From assembly GCF_009687845.1 (NCBI RefSeq), contig NZ_BLAD01000044.1, positions 1 to 64,000 of the forward strand: a stretch of DNA of 64,000 nucleotides. The letters run 5' to 3'. Positions within the stretch are counted from its first letter, which is position 1. Every line of letters begins with the position of its first letter. The DNA comes from Acrocarpospora corrugata (GTDB lineage: Bacteria > Actinomycetota > Actinomycetes > Streptosporangiales > Streptosporangiaceae). The notes beneath the pieces are model-generated. The model was not told the origin of the DNA, did not search any database, and saw only the letters and a list, made by a program, of their open reading frames with translations. Both the position numbers and the translations under genes were made by a program. Of the stretch, positions 8,723-16,999 are shown piece by piece.

Positions 8723-8758
8723 CACCGCCATGGCAGCCGACGGCTTGGCAGGGCGATC

Positions 8759-9637
8759 GTGAACGCCGCCGACCTGCCGCTTACCCTTGCCTTGGCTGCC
8801 GGCACGGTGGCTGCGTTCAACCCGTGCGGTTTTGCGATGCTGCCCGCCTACCTCACCCTGCTGATCGCCGACGGCGGGACGGCCCGCCGCGGGCCGCTCG
8901 CCCGGGCGTTGCTGCTGTCGGCCGCCATGACCGCCGGCTTCGTCACGGTCTTCGGCCTGTTCGGGCTCGCCGTGACCGCGCTGGCAGTGTCGGTGGGCCG
9001 CTACCTGCCCTGGGCAACGCTCGTCATCGGCGCGCTGCTGGCCGGGCTGGGTGTGTGGCTGCTGACCGGCCGCGAGCTGCTGCTGCGCCTTCCTGGGCTG
9101 GTCACCGGCCGTCCCGCAAGCTCGCCGCTGTCGCTGTACGGTTACGGCTTGTCGTACGCGGTGGCTTCACTGTCGTGCACGGCGGGCCCGTTTCTGGCGG
9201 TCACCTCGGCCTCGCTGTCCGGCGCGGGCTTGCTCGGCGGCGTGGCGGCCTTCGTCGCCTACGCGCTTGGCATGGGCCTGGTGGTCGCTGTTCTGTCCCT
9301 GGTGGTGGCGCTCGCCCGCGACGCCGTGGTGACCAGGCTGCGGCGGCTGCTGCCGTATGTGTCCAGGGCCGGCGGCGGCCTGCTGGTGGTGGCCGGGCTG
9401 TATGTCATGTACTACGGCTGGTACGAGCTGCGCGTCTTCTCCGGCGAGGCTGTCGGCGATCCGATCGTGGGCGCCGCGACAGCCGTACAGCAAGTCATCG
9501 CGGGCGGGCTGGCGTTTGTCGGCGCGGGCTGGATCGCCTTCGCGCTCGCCCTGCTCGCTCTTGGCGCGCTCGTGCTGGGCGCGGTACGGCGGCGCCCTCG
9601 CCGAACCCAGGAGAGCACACAGGCGCCGGAAGGATGA
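8759..9637 (+). CDS. CcdA/DsbD-type transmembrane thiol-electron transporter
   Basis: Membrane protein of 292 residues with six or more helices. Its first helix carries AAFNPCGFAMLPAYLTLLI and a later one SYAVASLSCTAGPFLAV. These are the two conserved cysteines (NPCG and SCTAGP) that shuttle electrons from cytoplasmic thioredoxin to periplasmic-side partners. The partner is probably the TlpA-like lipoprotein just upstream. GTG 8759 is chosen because the first helix follows directly. The C-terminus is basic and cytoplasmic. Confidence 0.92.
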   Translation: MNAADLPLTLALAAGTVAAFNPCGFAMLPAYLTLLIADGGTARRGPLARALLLSAAMTAGFVTVFGLFGLAVTALAVSVGRYLPWATLVIGALLAGLGVWLLTGRELLLRLPGLVTGRPASSPLSLYGYGLSYAVASLSCTAGPFLAVTSASLSGAGLLGGVAAFVAYALGMGLVVAVLSLVVALARDAVVTRLRRLLPYVSRAGGGLLVVAGLYVMYYGWYELRVFSGEAVGDPIVGAATAVQQVIAGGLAFVGAGWIAFALALLALGALVLGAVRRRPRRTQESTQAPEG

Positions 9638-9774
9638 CAAGAGCCGTGGTCGTACCAGCGCGTCCCGGCCCACCCGCCCATGTCGGGCGGCCCCAGCCAG
9701 ACAGCCCTTGCTTACCGTTCACCGCCAGGCCAGCCGTGGCCGGGCGGGCCAGGCCGTCGTCCTCGACCGTCCGT

Positions 9775-10023
9775 TTACCGGTCGCCCGGCGACTTGCTGT
9801 AGTGGTCTCGCAGGATCAGCAGTACCCCGACCACGGCCGCTGTCCAGGCCAGGTAGGCCATCTCCTGCGGGTAGTCCTGTGGGTTTCGCCCGCTTAGCAT
9901 CCAGAAGAGGCAGCCGGAGACCGCCGGGAGGATGAACAGGACCCAGTGCAGGACCCGGTCGAGGCGGTCTCCGCCTTCTTGCCGCCCTTTGCCGCGGCCG
10001 GTGTCGTTGTTGCTGTCGTGCAT
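9775..10023 (-). CDS. Small two-helix membrane protein, unknown function
   Basis: Protein of 82 residues: a charged N-terminus (HDSNNDTGRGKGRQEGGDRL), helix 1 HWVLFILPAVSGCLFWMLSG, the polar loop RNPQDYPQE, helix 2 MAYLAWTAAVVGVLLIL and a basic tail. No family is recognised. ATG 10023 is preferred over the upstream in-frame start at 10068 because the charged lead-in begins there. It lies convergent to the CcdA gene, with no partner on its own strand. Confidence 0.55.
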   Translation of the reverse strand: MHDSNNDTGRGKGRQEGGDRLDRVLHWVLFILPAVSGCLFWMLSGRNPQDYPQEMAYLAWTAAVVGVLLILRDHYSKSPGDR

Positions 10024-10328
10024 GGGGCCATCACCCGTGTTCGCGCAGCGAGTCCGTCCCTGATCCAAGGCCCGTTGGTTTCCTGGTGTTTCACAATCCT
10101 CTACGCCTTCCCCGCCCGCAACAGCAGCGGCGTGGCTGGTTTCTGGGGGCGTTCAGCGGTCGTCTCCGCCCCGTTACCTTCTTCACGTCCCCGCCTACGG
10201 GTGGGGAGCCAGGTCACCCGGCCCGGCATGGCTCAGGCCCTCTGTCGCACCCATGATCCGGGGGTGTTGTCACCGGGCGCGCGGGCGCGGCGGCGGGCAC
10301 CCGCTGGTGGTGGCCGGCGGCGCGGAGT

Positions 10329-10814
10329 GTGGCGCTCCATTCCGGGATCTCCACCATCTTCCGGGTCTTCACCGACAAGGACGAGGTGCTGCAGGCGTGC
10401 ATGACCGAAGCCATAAATCCCGACCACGCTCTGCGCGAGCTGGCCTCGATCTCCCTTGATGAACCACTGACCGCCCGCCTGGTTCAGGCGGCCGAAGCTC
10501 TGCGCGCTCATCTGGAGCGCATGGGCACCGTGGCCGCCGCCCTGTACACCTCCGGTCACCGCCGCGACCGCGCCGCCGTCGGCCGCCCGGCGCCGGGCGG
10601 CCGGGAAGCCTCGATGAAAGCCACCCTGGCAGCCGTGGCCGAGCTGATCGAACCTGATCGCGCGGCTCTGCGCCTGGACCCCCAGCAGGTCGCCGCGGTC
10701 TTCCTCGGCCTGCTCTTCGCCCGGACGCGGCCGATGGACGCGGAGTTGACCCCCAGCGACCTCGTCGGCGTCCTGCTGAACGGCGTCTGCTACCCCTCGG
10801 AGGCCGCCAGATGA
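10329..10814 (+). pseudogene. TetR family regulator lacking most of its HTH
   Basis: From GTG 10329 the frame gives SGISTIFRVFTDKDEVLQAC, the recognition helix and helix 4 of a TetR protein, followed by a normal TetR ligand-binding half (161 residues in all, against about 200 usual). The first half of the HTH is missing: upstream in-frame sequence (10230-10328) does not encode it. The protein probably cannot bind DNA. The truncated gene overlaps the start of the VOC remnant by 4 bp, so the pair was once an operon. Confidence 0.7.
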
Positions 10815-11142
10815 CCATCACGCTCAACCACCATCGTGCCCGCCCTCGACAACCGCCAAGCCGCTCGATCCTTCGCCACGATCATGGGCCTGCCGAAGTT
10901 GCCGCCGGCAGGCCGCGACGGACACTTCGCCCCCGTGCGAGTGAATGGGGATGCACCTCGCCTTCGACGTGGACCCGGCCACCTTCGACCGCATCCTGGC
11001 CCGCCTGCGCGACAACGGCGTTCCTTTCGGCAACCACCCGGCCCATCCCGACAACGGCCGTATCGACCACCCACTATGTCCACGCGGGCTGTTCTTCGTC
11101 GACGCCGCTCGCAATCTCTATGAGGTGATGTCCCCGGCGTGA
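10811..11142 (+). pseudogene. VOC/glyoxalase-like protein, multiply frameshifted
   Basis: ATG 10811 (ATGA overlap with the TetR stop) gives MTITLNH. The next frame continues TIVPALDNRQAARSFATIMG and GRDGHFAPVRVN. A third frame, from about 10945, gives GMHLAFDVDPATFDRILARL and ends FVDAARNLYEVMSPA at 11142. Joined, this is a short VOC protein with some internal loss. At least two frameshifts exclude a functional product. Confidence 0.75.
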
Positions 11143-11218
11143 ACGCCGTCAGGGCCCCGCGCCGGGGCGGCACGATGCGCTCGAAGCCGTTTGTGTGCGA
11201 TATCGACCGCGCTTCGTG

Positions 11219-11340
11219 TTCTCAGAAATGACCAATTGCTAGAGTTCTGCGAGACCCCGGAATCACGTCCGTTTTAACCCGATAATCGCTCGCAGAAAAC
11301 CTCTCAAAAGCCCCGCGTTCTGCAACACAGTTCTGAGAGA
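11219..11340. repeat. res-like inverted repeat array upstream of the serine recombinase
   Basis: Four related octamer/decamer half-sites lie in the 125 bp before the recombinase start: TTCTCAGAA (11219-11227), TTCTGCGAGA (11245-11254), CTCGCAGAA (11289-11297) and TTCTGAGAGA (11331-11340). Sites 2 and 3 are inverted copies, and so are sites 1 and 4. Such nested dyads next to a resolvase-type gene are typical of res/att recombination sites, and may also serve as its operator. The region is clearly less GC-rich than its surroundings. Confidence 0.55.
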
Positions 11341-11348
11341 CTTGCGGG

Positions 11349-12344
11349 GTGGATCTGACGTCCGATCAAGCCGCACACGCCGTCGAACGAAACGACTGCC
11401 CGAAGTGCGAGGCTCCCGCCGGGAGTCCGTGCCGCACCCGCGGCGGGAAGACTGCGGCGAAGTACCACACCGCCCGCTTCATCCTCATCCCCGCCCTGCG
11501 CGAGGAACTCGAAGTCCTCCTCCCGGAGGACCGCGGCCCCGGGCGACCATGGAAACCCGGCCCGCCTGTCGAGGCCATTCCGGCGGCACCTGCCGCCAAG
11601 CCGATCCGGATCGGGTACGCCCGCTGCTCGACCGCCCAGCAAGAACTACAGAGCCAGCTGGATGCGCTCACAGCGGCGCAGTGCAAGCGGATCTTCTCCG
11701 AGAAGATCAGCACTCGCGTCAAGGTCCGCCCGGAGTTGGAGAAGGCGCTCAAGCTCGCCTACGACATCAAGGAAGCCGCCCCCGACCAGGAGGTCGTCCT
11801 CACCGTCCACGAACTCAAGCGCCTGGCCCGCAACGCTGCCGAGCTGATGACCCTGTCCGCCCAGCTCCAGAGTGCCGGCATGCAGCTCGAACTCCTCACC
11901 GGCCCGCTCACCGGCATCCACGACCCCAACGGCATGGGCGCCATGTTCTTCGCCGTCCTCGCCGTCGCCGCTCAGCTCGACCGCAACTACATCCGCGAGA
12001 AGACCTTGGAGGGCCAGGTGACGGCCGCGGCCAAGGGCAATCACGGCGGGCGGCCGAAGGTCATCGACGACGACTCGATGACCTTCGCCCTCGCGCTGAA
12101 GGACAAGGGCGTCCCTGTCCCGCAGATCGCGAAGAAGCTGACGATCAAGACCGGCAAGAATGCGGGTAAGTCCCCCTCGGTCGCCTCGGTGTACCGGGCG
12201 CTCGCCGAGGCCGAGGAGCAAGACGAGTCGGACACCATCAGCCCATGGCGGCCGGTTCGCGCCCGAATCACCGGACCGGGCAGCGGCACCGATCTCACGC
12301 TCATGGAACGGCTCGAACAACAGGTCCTCGGCCCACGCGATTAA
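11349..12344 (+). CDS. Serine recombinase with N-terminal zinc-binding domain
   Basis: Site-specific recombinase of 331 residues. Residues 17-40 form a C-x2-C-x7-C-x11-H zinc-binding module (DCPKCEAPAGSPCRTRGGK, KYHTAR). A resolvase/invertase catalytic domain follows from about 85 (IRIGYARCSTAQQEL, nucleophile S94; later DRNYIREKTLEGQ). A C-terminal HTH-like part ends the protein (GVPVPQIAKKLTIKTG, SVASVYRALAEAEEQ). This architecture is common in actinobacterial plasmids and small integrated elements. GTG 11349 lies directly after the last res-like repeat. The disrupted amidase begins 30 bp downstream, so this gene probably marks a mobile element. Confidence 0.9.
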   Translation: MDLTSDQAAHAVERNDCPKCEAPAGSPCRTRGGKTAAKYHTARFILIPALREELEVLLPEDRGPGRPWKPGPPVEAIPAAPAAKPIRIGYARCSTAQQELQSQLDALTAAQCKRIFSEKISTRVKVRPELEKALKLAYDIKEAAPDQEVVLTVHELKRLARNAAELMTLSAQLQSAGMQLELLTGPLTGIHDPNGMGAMFFAVLAVAAQLDRNYIREKTLEGQVTAAAKGNHGGRPKVIDDDSMTFALALKDKGVPVPQIAKKLTIKTGKNAGKSPSVASVYRALAEAEEQDESDTISPWRPVRARITGPGSGTDLTLMERLEQQVLGPRD

Positions 12345-12375
12345 CATCCCAAGCTGGAGACGCAAAGTCATTTCC

Positions 12376-13050
12376 TCAGCTGTTCCGCCCGGCCACGGCC
12401 CCTTTCCGGCGTATTCGGTTCCCACCCCCCTCGTACGCCATGCCGAGCATCGGCTCACCCATGTCAGGACCGGAGGTGACCCGGCCCCGGCTCGGCTTGA
12501 GGCCGACCAGACCGCAGCAGGAGGCGGGCACCCGGATGGAGCCGGCGCCGTCGCTGGCGTGCGCGAGCGGCACCGCCCCCGCGGCGATCATGGCGGCCGC
12601 GCCGCCGCTGGACCCGCCCACCCCGCGGCTGGGATCCCACGGGTTGCGGGTGGGACCGCACCGAAGGGACTCGGTGGAGAAGCTGAGCACCATCTCCGGG
12701 ACGGTGGTCAGGCCGAGCGTGACCAGACCGGCGGCCCGGAAACGGGTCATCAGGTCGGTGTCGCGGACGGCGATGATGCCGGGGATGGCGCGGCTGCCGA
12801 GGAAGAACGGCTTGCCCTCCGCCACCGGCCCGTGATCCTTGATCAGGAACGGCACCCCGGCCAGGGGGCCGTCCGCGGCCTGGTCGAGCGCGGGGCTGAA
12901 CGGAGGCAGCGCCAGCCCGTTCAGCTCGGCGTCGGCGAGCGCGAGGGCTTCGCGGGCCACCGTCTCGACCTCGCCGGCGGTGACCTCGCCCGACCTGATC
13001 AGGTCACTGAGGCCGACAGCGTCGTATTGGGCGTATTCGTGAAGTTGCAT
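12376..13050 (-). pseudogene. Amidase-signature enzyme, 3' end lost
   Basis: ATG 13050 (MQLHEYAQYDAVGLSDLIRS) opens an amidase-signature protein with catalytic Lys (VPFLIKDHG), cis-Ser in GVGGSSGGAAAMI and nucleophile region SDGAGSIRVPAS all present. After GEPMLGMAYEG (about 12427) similarity to amidases stops and a short unrelated tail ends at 12376. The usual length is 450 residues or more, and here about 205 are native. The break lies about 85 bp from the recombinase stop, so insertion of that element and loss of the 3' part is the simplest explanation. Confidence 0.8.
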
Positions 13051-13195
13051 GAGATTGAGTCCTTGGGTTCGCACATCGATGGGACGCAGCCTGAGCAGGC
13101 GGTGGCCAGTTGGCCATCGCCTGCGCATCGGTGTGTTACTACGCTCGGGACATCAGGGCTCATGCTGGCAGTGGCCCTGCCGATAGTCCAATGAA

Positions 13196-13546
13196 TTACG
13201 GGCCGACCAGCCCGACGGGGTTGCCATCCGGATCGACGAACACCGCGATCCGCCCCATTCCGGGCACACTCTGGGGCTCCAGCCTGCGGGTGCCGCCGAG
13301 CTTCTCCGCCCGCACGAGCGCGGCCTCCACATCCTCGACCGGGAAGTACACCACGAGCCCGGTGTACGGACTGTCCGGCCCGGCCTGGCCGATCCCGCCC
13401 GACGGCGGCCCTTCCTCCCCGCCGATCAGCGCGTAGGTGTCGTCGATGGCGTTCACCGGCCAGTCGAACATGTCCTGGTAGAAGCGCCGCGCGCGGGCGG
13501 AGTCGGGGGAGGAGATGTCGAACCATCCGGGTGTTGGTGCTGACAT
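13196..13546 (-). CDS. VOC family (glyoxalase-like) protein
   Basis: Protein of 116 residues with two beta-alpha-beta-beta-beta units (SAPTPGWFDISSPDSARARR, YQDMFDWPV; VYFPVEDVEAALVRAEKLGG) ending MGRIAVFVDPDGNPVGL, the usual VOC C-terminal strand. It resembles the CFP-30-like group in high-GC actinobacteria. Substrate unknown. Its promoter region contains a GTGAC-N6-GTCAC dyad identical in layout to that of the ArsR-SRPBCC gene 1.1 kb away, so it is probably in that regulon. Confidence 0.88.
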   Translation of the reverse strand: MSAPTPGWFDISSPDSARARRFYQDMFDWPVNAIDDTYALIGGEEGPPSGGIGQAGPDSPYTGLVVYFPVEDVEAALVRAEKLGGTRRLEPQSVPGMGRIAVFVDPDGNPVGLVGP

Positions 13547-13590
13547 GGCTTCGTCCTTTCCTGCGGTCTGACGGGAGCCGGGCCAAATTA

Positions 13591-13608
13591 TGTGACCGAA
13601 TAGTCACA
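13591..13608. promoter_or_regulatory. Palindromic operator in front of the VOC gene
   Basis: Perfect inverted repeat TGTGAC-CGAATA-GTCACA in an AT-rich gap, 45 bp upstream of the VOC start (minus strand) and 37 bp before the AraC remnant (plus strand). The core GTGAC-N6-GTCAC is repeated at 14687-14702 in front of the ArsR-SRPBCC gene. Confidence 0.7.
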
Positions 13609-13644
13609 TGTCAACTCGGGACCGGGACATTTAGGTTGGTCCAT

Positions 13645-14439
13645 GTGCTGGCGGGGGACTTTCACACCGATCACGGCCTCACCGTCCAGGTGGGCGATCT
13701 CCCGGCCCGCGACCGGTTCGGGTTCTGGTGGGACACGGTGGCCAGGTCGGTCGTCTCGGTGGACGCGTTCAGCGAGCACGCGGCGGACTTCTGGGGCGAG
13801 ATGCGGCTGGTCGACCTCGGCCTGGTGCAGGTGTCCCACGTCCGCTGCGCGGCCTTCGAGGCCCGCCGCACGCCGCGGCGGATCCGGGGCTCCGACCCCG
13901 GCCTGCTCCAGCTGTCCCTGTCACTGGCCGGGCGGTCCGGGCTGCACCAGGAGCGCAGGGAAGCCGACCTGGGGCCGGGCGACCTGGTGCTCTACGACAC
14001 CTCACGGACCTTCCACGCCTGGACCGGCGCCACCGGGCCGGCCAGATCCCTGGCCGAGGGGATCATCATGCAGTTCCCGCGCAGCGCCCTGCCGCTGCCG
14101 GAATCGGTGATCGACGGGCTGCTCGCGGTGCGCAGACCGGGCCGCGCCGGGACCGGGGCCCTGCTGCTGGCACTGCTGCGGGAGCTGACGCGGCAGCGCG
14201 CGCCGCTCTCCCCGCACAAGATCTTCCAGCGCCTGGGCCTGTCGGTCGCCGACTGGATCCGCTACCGCCGCCTGGAACGCTGCCGCCGCGACCTGTCCGA
14301 CCCCGCCCAGGCCGCGACCCCGGTCGGTGTCATCGCCAGACGCTGGGGTTTCACCAACGACTCCACTTCAGCCGCGCCTTCAAAGCCGCCTACGGAGAGC
14401 CCCCGGGCCGCCTACCGCCGGGCCCTGCGCGTGCGCTGA
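13645..14439 (+). pseudogene. AraC family regulator with deleted HTH and double frameshift
   Basis: The N-terminal AraC ligand-binding (cupin-like) part is normal (DRFGFWWDTVARSVVSVDAF; GLLQLSLSLAGRSG; GPGDLVLYDTSRTFHAW). At about 14210 it jumps from RELTRQRAPLS to PHKIFQRLGLSVADWIRYRR, skipping roughly 60 residues that normally hold the first HTH. Near 14365 a base loss turns the expected HFSRAFKAAYGEPPG into another frame, and a second shift near 14400 restores the reading frame for AAYRRALRVR. DNA binding is therefore doubtful. GTG 13645 is the likeliest start, and no clear ribosome site is visible. Confidence 0.7.
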
Positions 14440-14601
14440 CGGGCAACTCCCGTGCGGTGACCGCAAACCACCCGCCCCCACCGGGGGCGTACGCCGGAAA
14501 TCACGGTGCGCCGCCTGTCATTTACGCACCGACGGCGATCGCTCAGGATTGCTCTGTCCAGGGACCCCCCTCCCCGGACAGGCGCCCTGCAACCGGCGCT
14601 A

Positions 14602-14638
14602 GGCCGCGGGGGCGGCGGCCATCGCCGGCCCCGCGGCC
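14602..14638. terminator. GC-rich hairpin, probable terminator
   Basis: A 10-bp perfect stem GGCCGCGGGG/CCCCGCGGCC with a 17-nt loop, downstream of the AraC remnant and upstream of the ArsR-SRPBCC promoter. No T-tract follows. The rest of 14440-14686 shows further GC hairpins but no gene. Confidence 0.45.
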
Positions 14639-14686
14639 GGTCAGGGGTGAGATTATGGAACGCTCCAATCCATCCCACATTGACAC

Positions 14687-14702
14687 GTGACTTTTTGGTC
14701 AC
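14687..14702. promoter_or_regulatory. ArsR-type operator of the arsR-SRPBCC gene
   Basis: GTGAC-TTTTTG-GTCAC, ending 2 bp before ATG 14705. Same arms and same 6-bp spacer as 13592-13607. Its position over the start region fits autorepression. Confidence 0.65.
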
Positions 14703-14704
14703 CT

Positions 14705-15490
14705 ATGTTGAGGGTCGTGACCGACGACGACCGCGTCTTCAAAGCGCTGGCCGACCCGACCCGCAGACGGTTACTGGACCGGCTGTTCGCTCAGGACGGC
14801 CGCACGCTCTCCGACCTCGAGTCCGATGTGGACATGACGAGATTCGGCGTGATGAAACACCTGCGGCAGCTGGAGGACGCCGGTCTCGTCACCACCCGCC
14901 GATCCGGCCGGGAGAAGCTGCACTTCCTGAACGTGGTGCCCATCCGGCTCATCCACGACCGCTGGATCGACAAGTACACCGAGCCTCAGGTGTCGGCTCT
15001 CGTTCACCTGAAGACCGAGCTGGAGCAGATCATGAGCACTCCCGGGACCGGCACGACCGTGCAGGTGCACCGCGTCTATATCAAAGCCTCCGCGCAGGCC
15101 ATCTGGACCGCGATCGTCGACCCCGAATGGACCCGCAGGTACGGCTACCGCGCCGAAGTCGACTACGACCTGCGCCCCGGCGGCGCCTTCCAGACCTACG
15201 CCGGGGAGCAGTGCGTGGTCGAGGGCGAGGTCATCGAGGTCGAGCCGCCGTACCGGCTGGTCCAGACCTGGCGGCCGACCTGGAACGACGAGGGCTTCAC
15301 CCGGCTCACCTACGAGATCAGGGAGGGCGAGAACGGCGTCTGCTCGCTGACTCTCACCCACGACGTGCACGGCGCCCCGCAGACCGGCGCGCAGGCCGCC
15401 GGCGAGGTCGAGAACGCGGGCGGCGGCTGGGCGGAGGTCCTCAGCGACCTGAAGTCCCTGCTGGAAACCGGTTCCAGCCTCTACGGCTGA
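14705..15490 (+). CDS. ArsR-type HTH regulator fused to SRPBCC (AHSA1) domain
   Basis: Protein of 261 residues. Residues 5-90 are an ArsR winged helix (RVFKALADPTRRRLLDRLFA, DMTRFGVMKHLRQLEDAGLV). From about 118 an AHSA1/SRPBCC ligand-binding domain follows (VQVHRVYIKASAQAIWTAIV, EWTRRYGYRAEVDYDLRPGG). The SRPBCC cavity probably senses a hydrophobic compound and releases repression. The exporter gene starts 30 bp downstream in the same operon. ATG 14705 is chosen over GTG 14687 because the latter lies inside the operator. GTG 14717 is also possible. Confidence 0.92.
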   Translation: MLRVVTDDDRVFKALADPTRRRLLDRLFAQDGRTLSDLESDVDMTRFGVMKHLRQLEDAGLVTTRRSGREKLHFLNVVPIRLIHDRWIDKYTEPQVSALVHLKTELEQIMSTPGTGTTVQVHRVYIKASAQAIWTAIVDPEWTRRYGYRAEVDYDLRPGGAFQTYAGEQCVVEGEVIEVEPPYRLVQTWRPTWNDEGFTRLTYEIREGENGVCSLTLTHDVHGAPQTGAQAAGEVENAGGGWAEVLSDLKSLLETGSSLYG

Positions 15491-15520
15491 CCCCCACCAA
15501 ACCATCTAGGGAGACCCAGG

Positions 15521-16999
15521 GTGACCACCCTCAATACAAGCGCGCCCGGAAACGTGACCGAGGCCGACCCCCGGCGGTGGTGGGTGCTCGCCCTGCTGTC
15601 CGGCCTGGCGTTCATGATCCTGCTGGACATGACCGTCGTGAACGTCGCACTACCCCTCATCCAGGACGGCCTCGGCTTCTCCGACTCCGGCCTGACCTGG
15701 GTCGTCAACGGCTACGTCCTCGCCGCGGGCGGCCTGCTGCTGCTCGGCGGCCGGCTGGCCGACGTGTACGGCCGGCGGCGGCTGCTGCTGATCGGCGTGG
15801 TCGTCTTCGCCGTGTCCTCCATCGTCTGCGGGGCCGCCGTCAGCCAGGGCATGATGATCGGCGGCCGGTTCGCCCAGGGCGCCGCCGAGGCGATCTCCGC
15901 CCCCGCCTCGCTCGGCCTGATCGCGCTGCTGTTCACCGACCCGAAGGAGCGCACCAAGGCGCTGGGCATCTGGGGCGGCCTGGTGGCGCTCGGCGGCACC
16001 CTGGGCTACGTGATCTCCGGCGTGCTGACCGACCTCACCTCCTGGCGCTGGATCTTCTTCATCAACGTGCCGATCGCGCTGGCCGTCCTGCTGGTGCTGC
16101 CCCGCCTGGTGACCGAGAGCAAGATGGTCCGCGAGCAGGGCCACCGCCTGGACGTGGCCGGGGCGGTCACCTCGACCGGCGGCCTGGTCGCCATCGTGTA
16201 CGGCCTGCTGCAGGTCGCCGAGAACGCGTGGGACTCGGCGGCGGTGCTGGTCCCCCTGATCGGCGGGGTCGTCCTGCTGCTGTCGATGATCGTCATCGAG
16301 CGGCGGGCCAGGAACCCGCTCATCCCGCTGACGTTCTTCGCCAACCGCACCCGCTCGGTCATCAACCTGACCTCGCTGTTCTTCATGGCGGCCTTCATCT
16401 CCTACACCTTCATGCTGACCCTGTTCGAGCAGCACGTGCTCGGCTACTCCCCGCTGCAGAGCGGCCTGGCCTACCTGCCGCTCGGTTTCGCGATCGGGGC
16501 CGGCATCGGCCTGGGCACCGTCCTGACCCCGCGGCTGGGGGTCAAGCTGGTGGCGGGCGGCGGTTTCGCAGGCGCGGGCGTGGGGCTGATCCTGACGAGC
16601 ATGGTCGACGTCGACGCCTCCTATCTGGGCGGCATCCTGCCGGGCATGATCGTCTTCGGGGTGTTCGCCGGGGCGACCATGCCGGCCGCCACCAACGCCG
16701 CGCTGCACGGGGTCACCGTCCAGGACTCCAGCCTGGCTTCGGGCGTGCAGTCCACCATGCAGCAGATCGGCGGCGCGCTCGGCCTGGCCGTCCTGATCCC
16801 GCTCGCCATCCGGTACACCACCGAGGAGGTCGCCCGCGGCGTGGCGGTCGAGGCCGCGGTGACCTCGGGTTACGTGCTGGCGTTCCGGATCGGGGCCGGG
16901 ATGATGATCCTCGGGGGTGTCCTCATCCTGGCTCTGTTCGAGCGGGTCGACCCGGAGCTGCGGGATCCGACGGCTGAGATCGTCGGCGGAACCCGCTGA
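15521..16999 (+). CDS. DHA2-type MFS drug exporter (EmrB/QacA family)
   Basis: Integral membrane protein of 492 residues with about 14 helices. Diagnostic motifs are LDMTVVNVALPLIQDGLGFS (motif D1, helix 1), LLGGRLADVYGRRR (motif A) and GLVALGGTLGYVISGVL (motif C-like, antiporter type). It is probably a proton-driven exporter of amphipathic drugs. A GTG start with GGGAG upstream is used. It forms an operon with the ArsR-SRPBCC regulator, which likely induces it when its ligand is present. Its 3' end overlaps the convergent EamA gene by 77 bp. Confidence 0.95.
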   Translation: MTTLNTSAPGNVTEADPRRWWVLALLSGLAFMILLDMTVVNVALPLIQDGLGFSDSGLTWVVNGYVLAAGGLLLLGGRLADVYGRRRLLLIGVVVFAVSSIVCGAAVSQGMMIGGRFAQGAAEAISAPASLGLIALLFTDPKERTKALGIWGGLVALGGTLGYVISGVLTDLTSWRWIFFINVPIALAVLLVLPRLVTESKMVREQGHRLDVAGAVTSTGGLVAIVYGLLQVAENAWDSAAVLVPLIGGVVLLLSMIVIERRARNPLIPLTFFANRTRSVINLTSLFFMAAFISYTFMLTLFEQHVLGYSPLQSGLAYLPLGFAIGAGIGLGTVLTPRLGVKLVAGGGFAGAGVGLILTSMVDVDASYLGGILPGMIVFGVFAGATMPAATNAALHGVTVQDSSLASGVQSTMQQIGGALGLAVLIPLAIRYTTEEVARGVAVEAAVTSGYVLAFRIGAGMMILGGVLILALFERVDPELRDPTAEIVGGTR

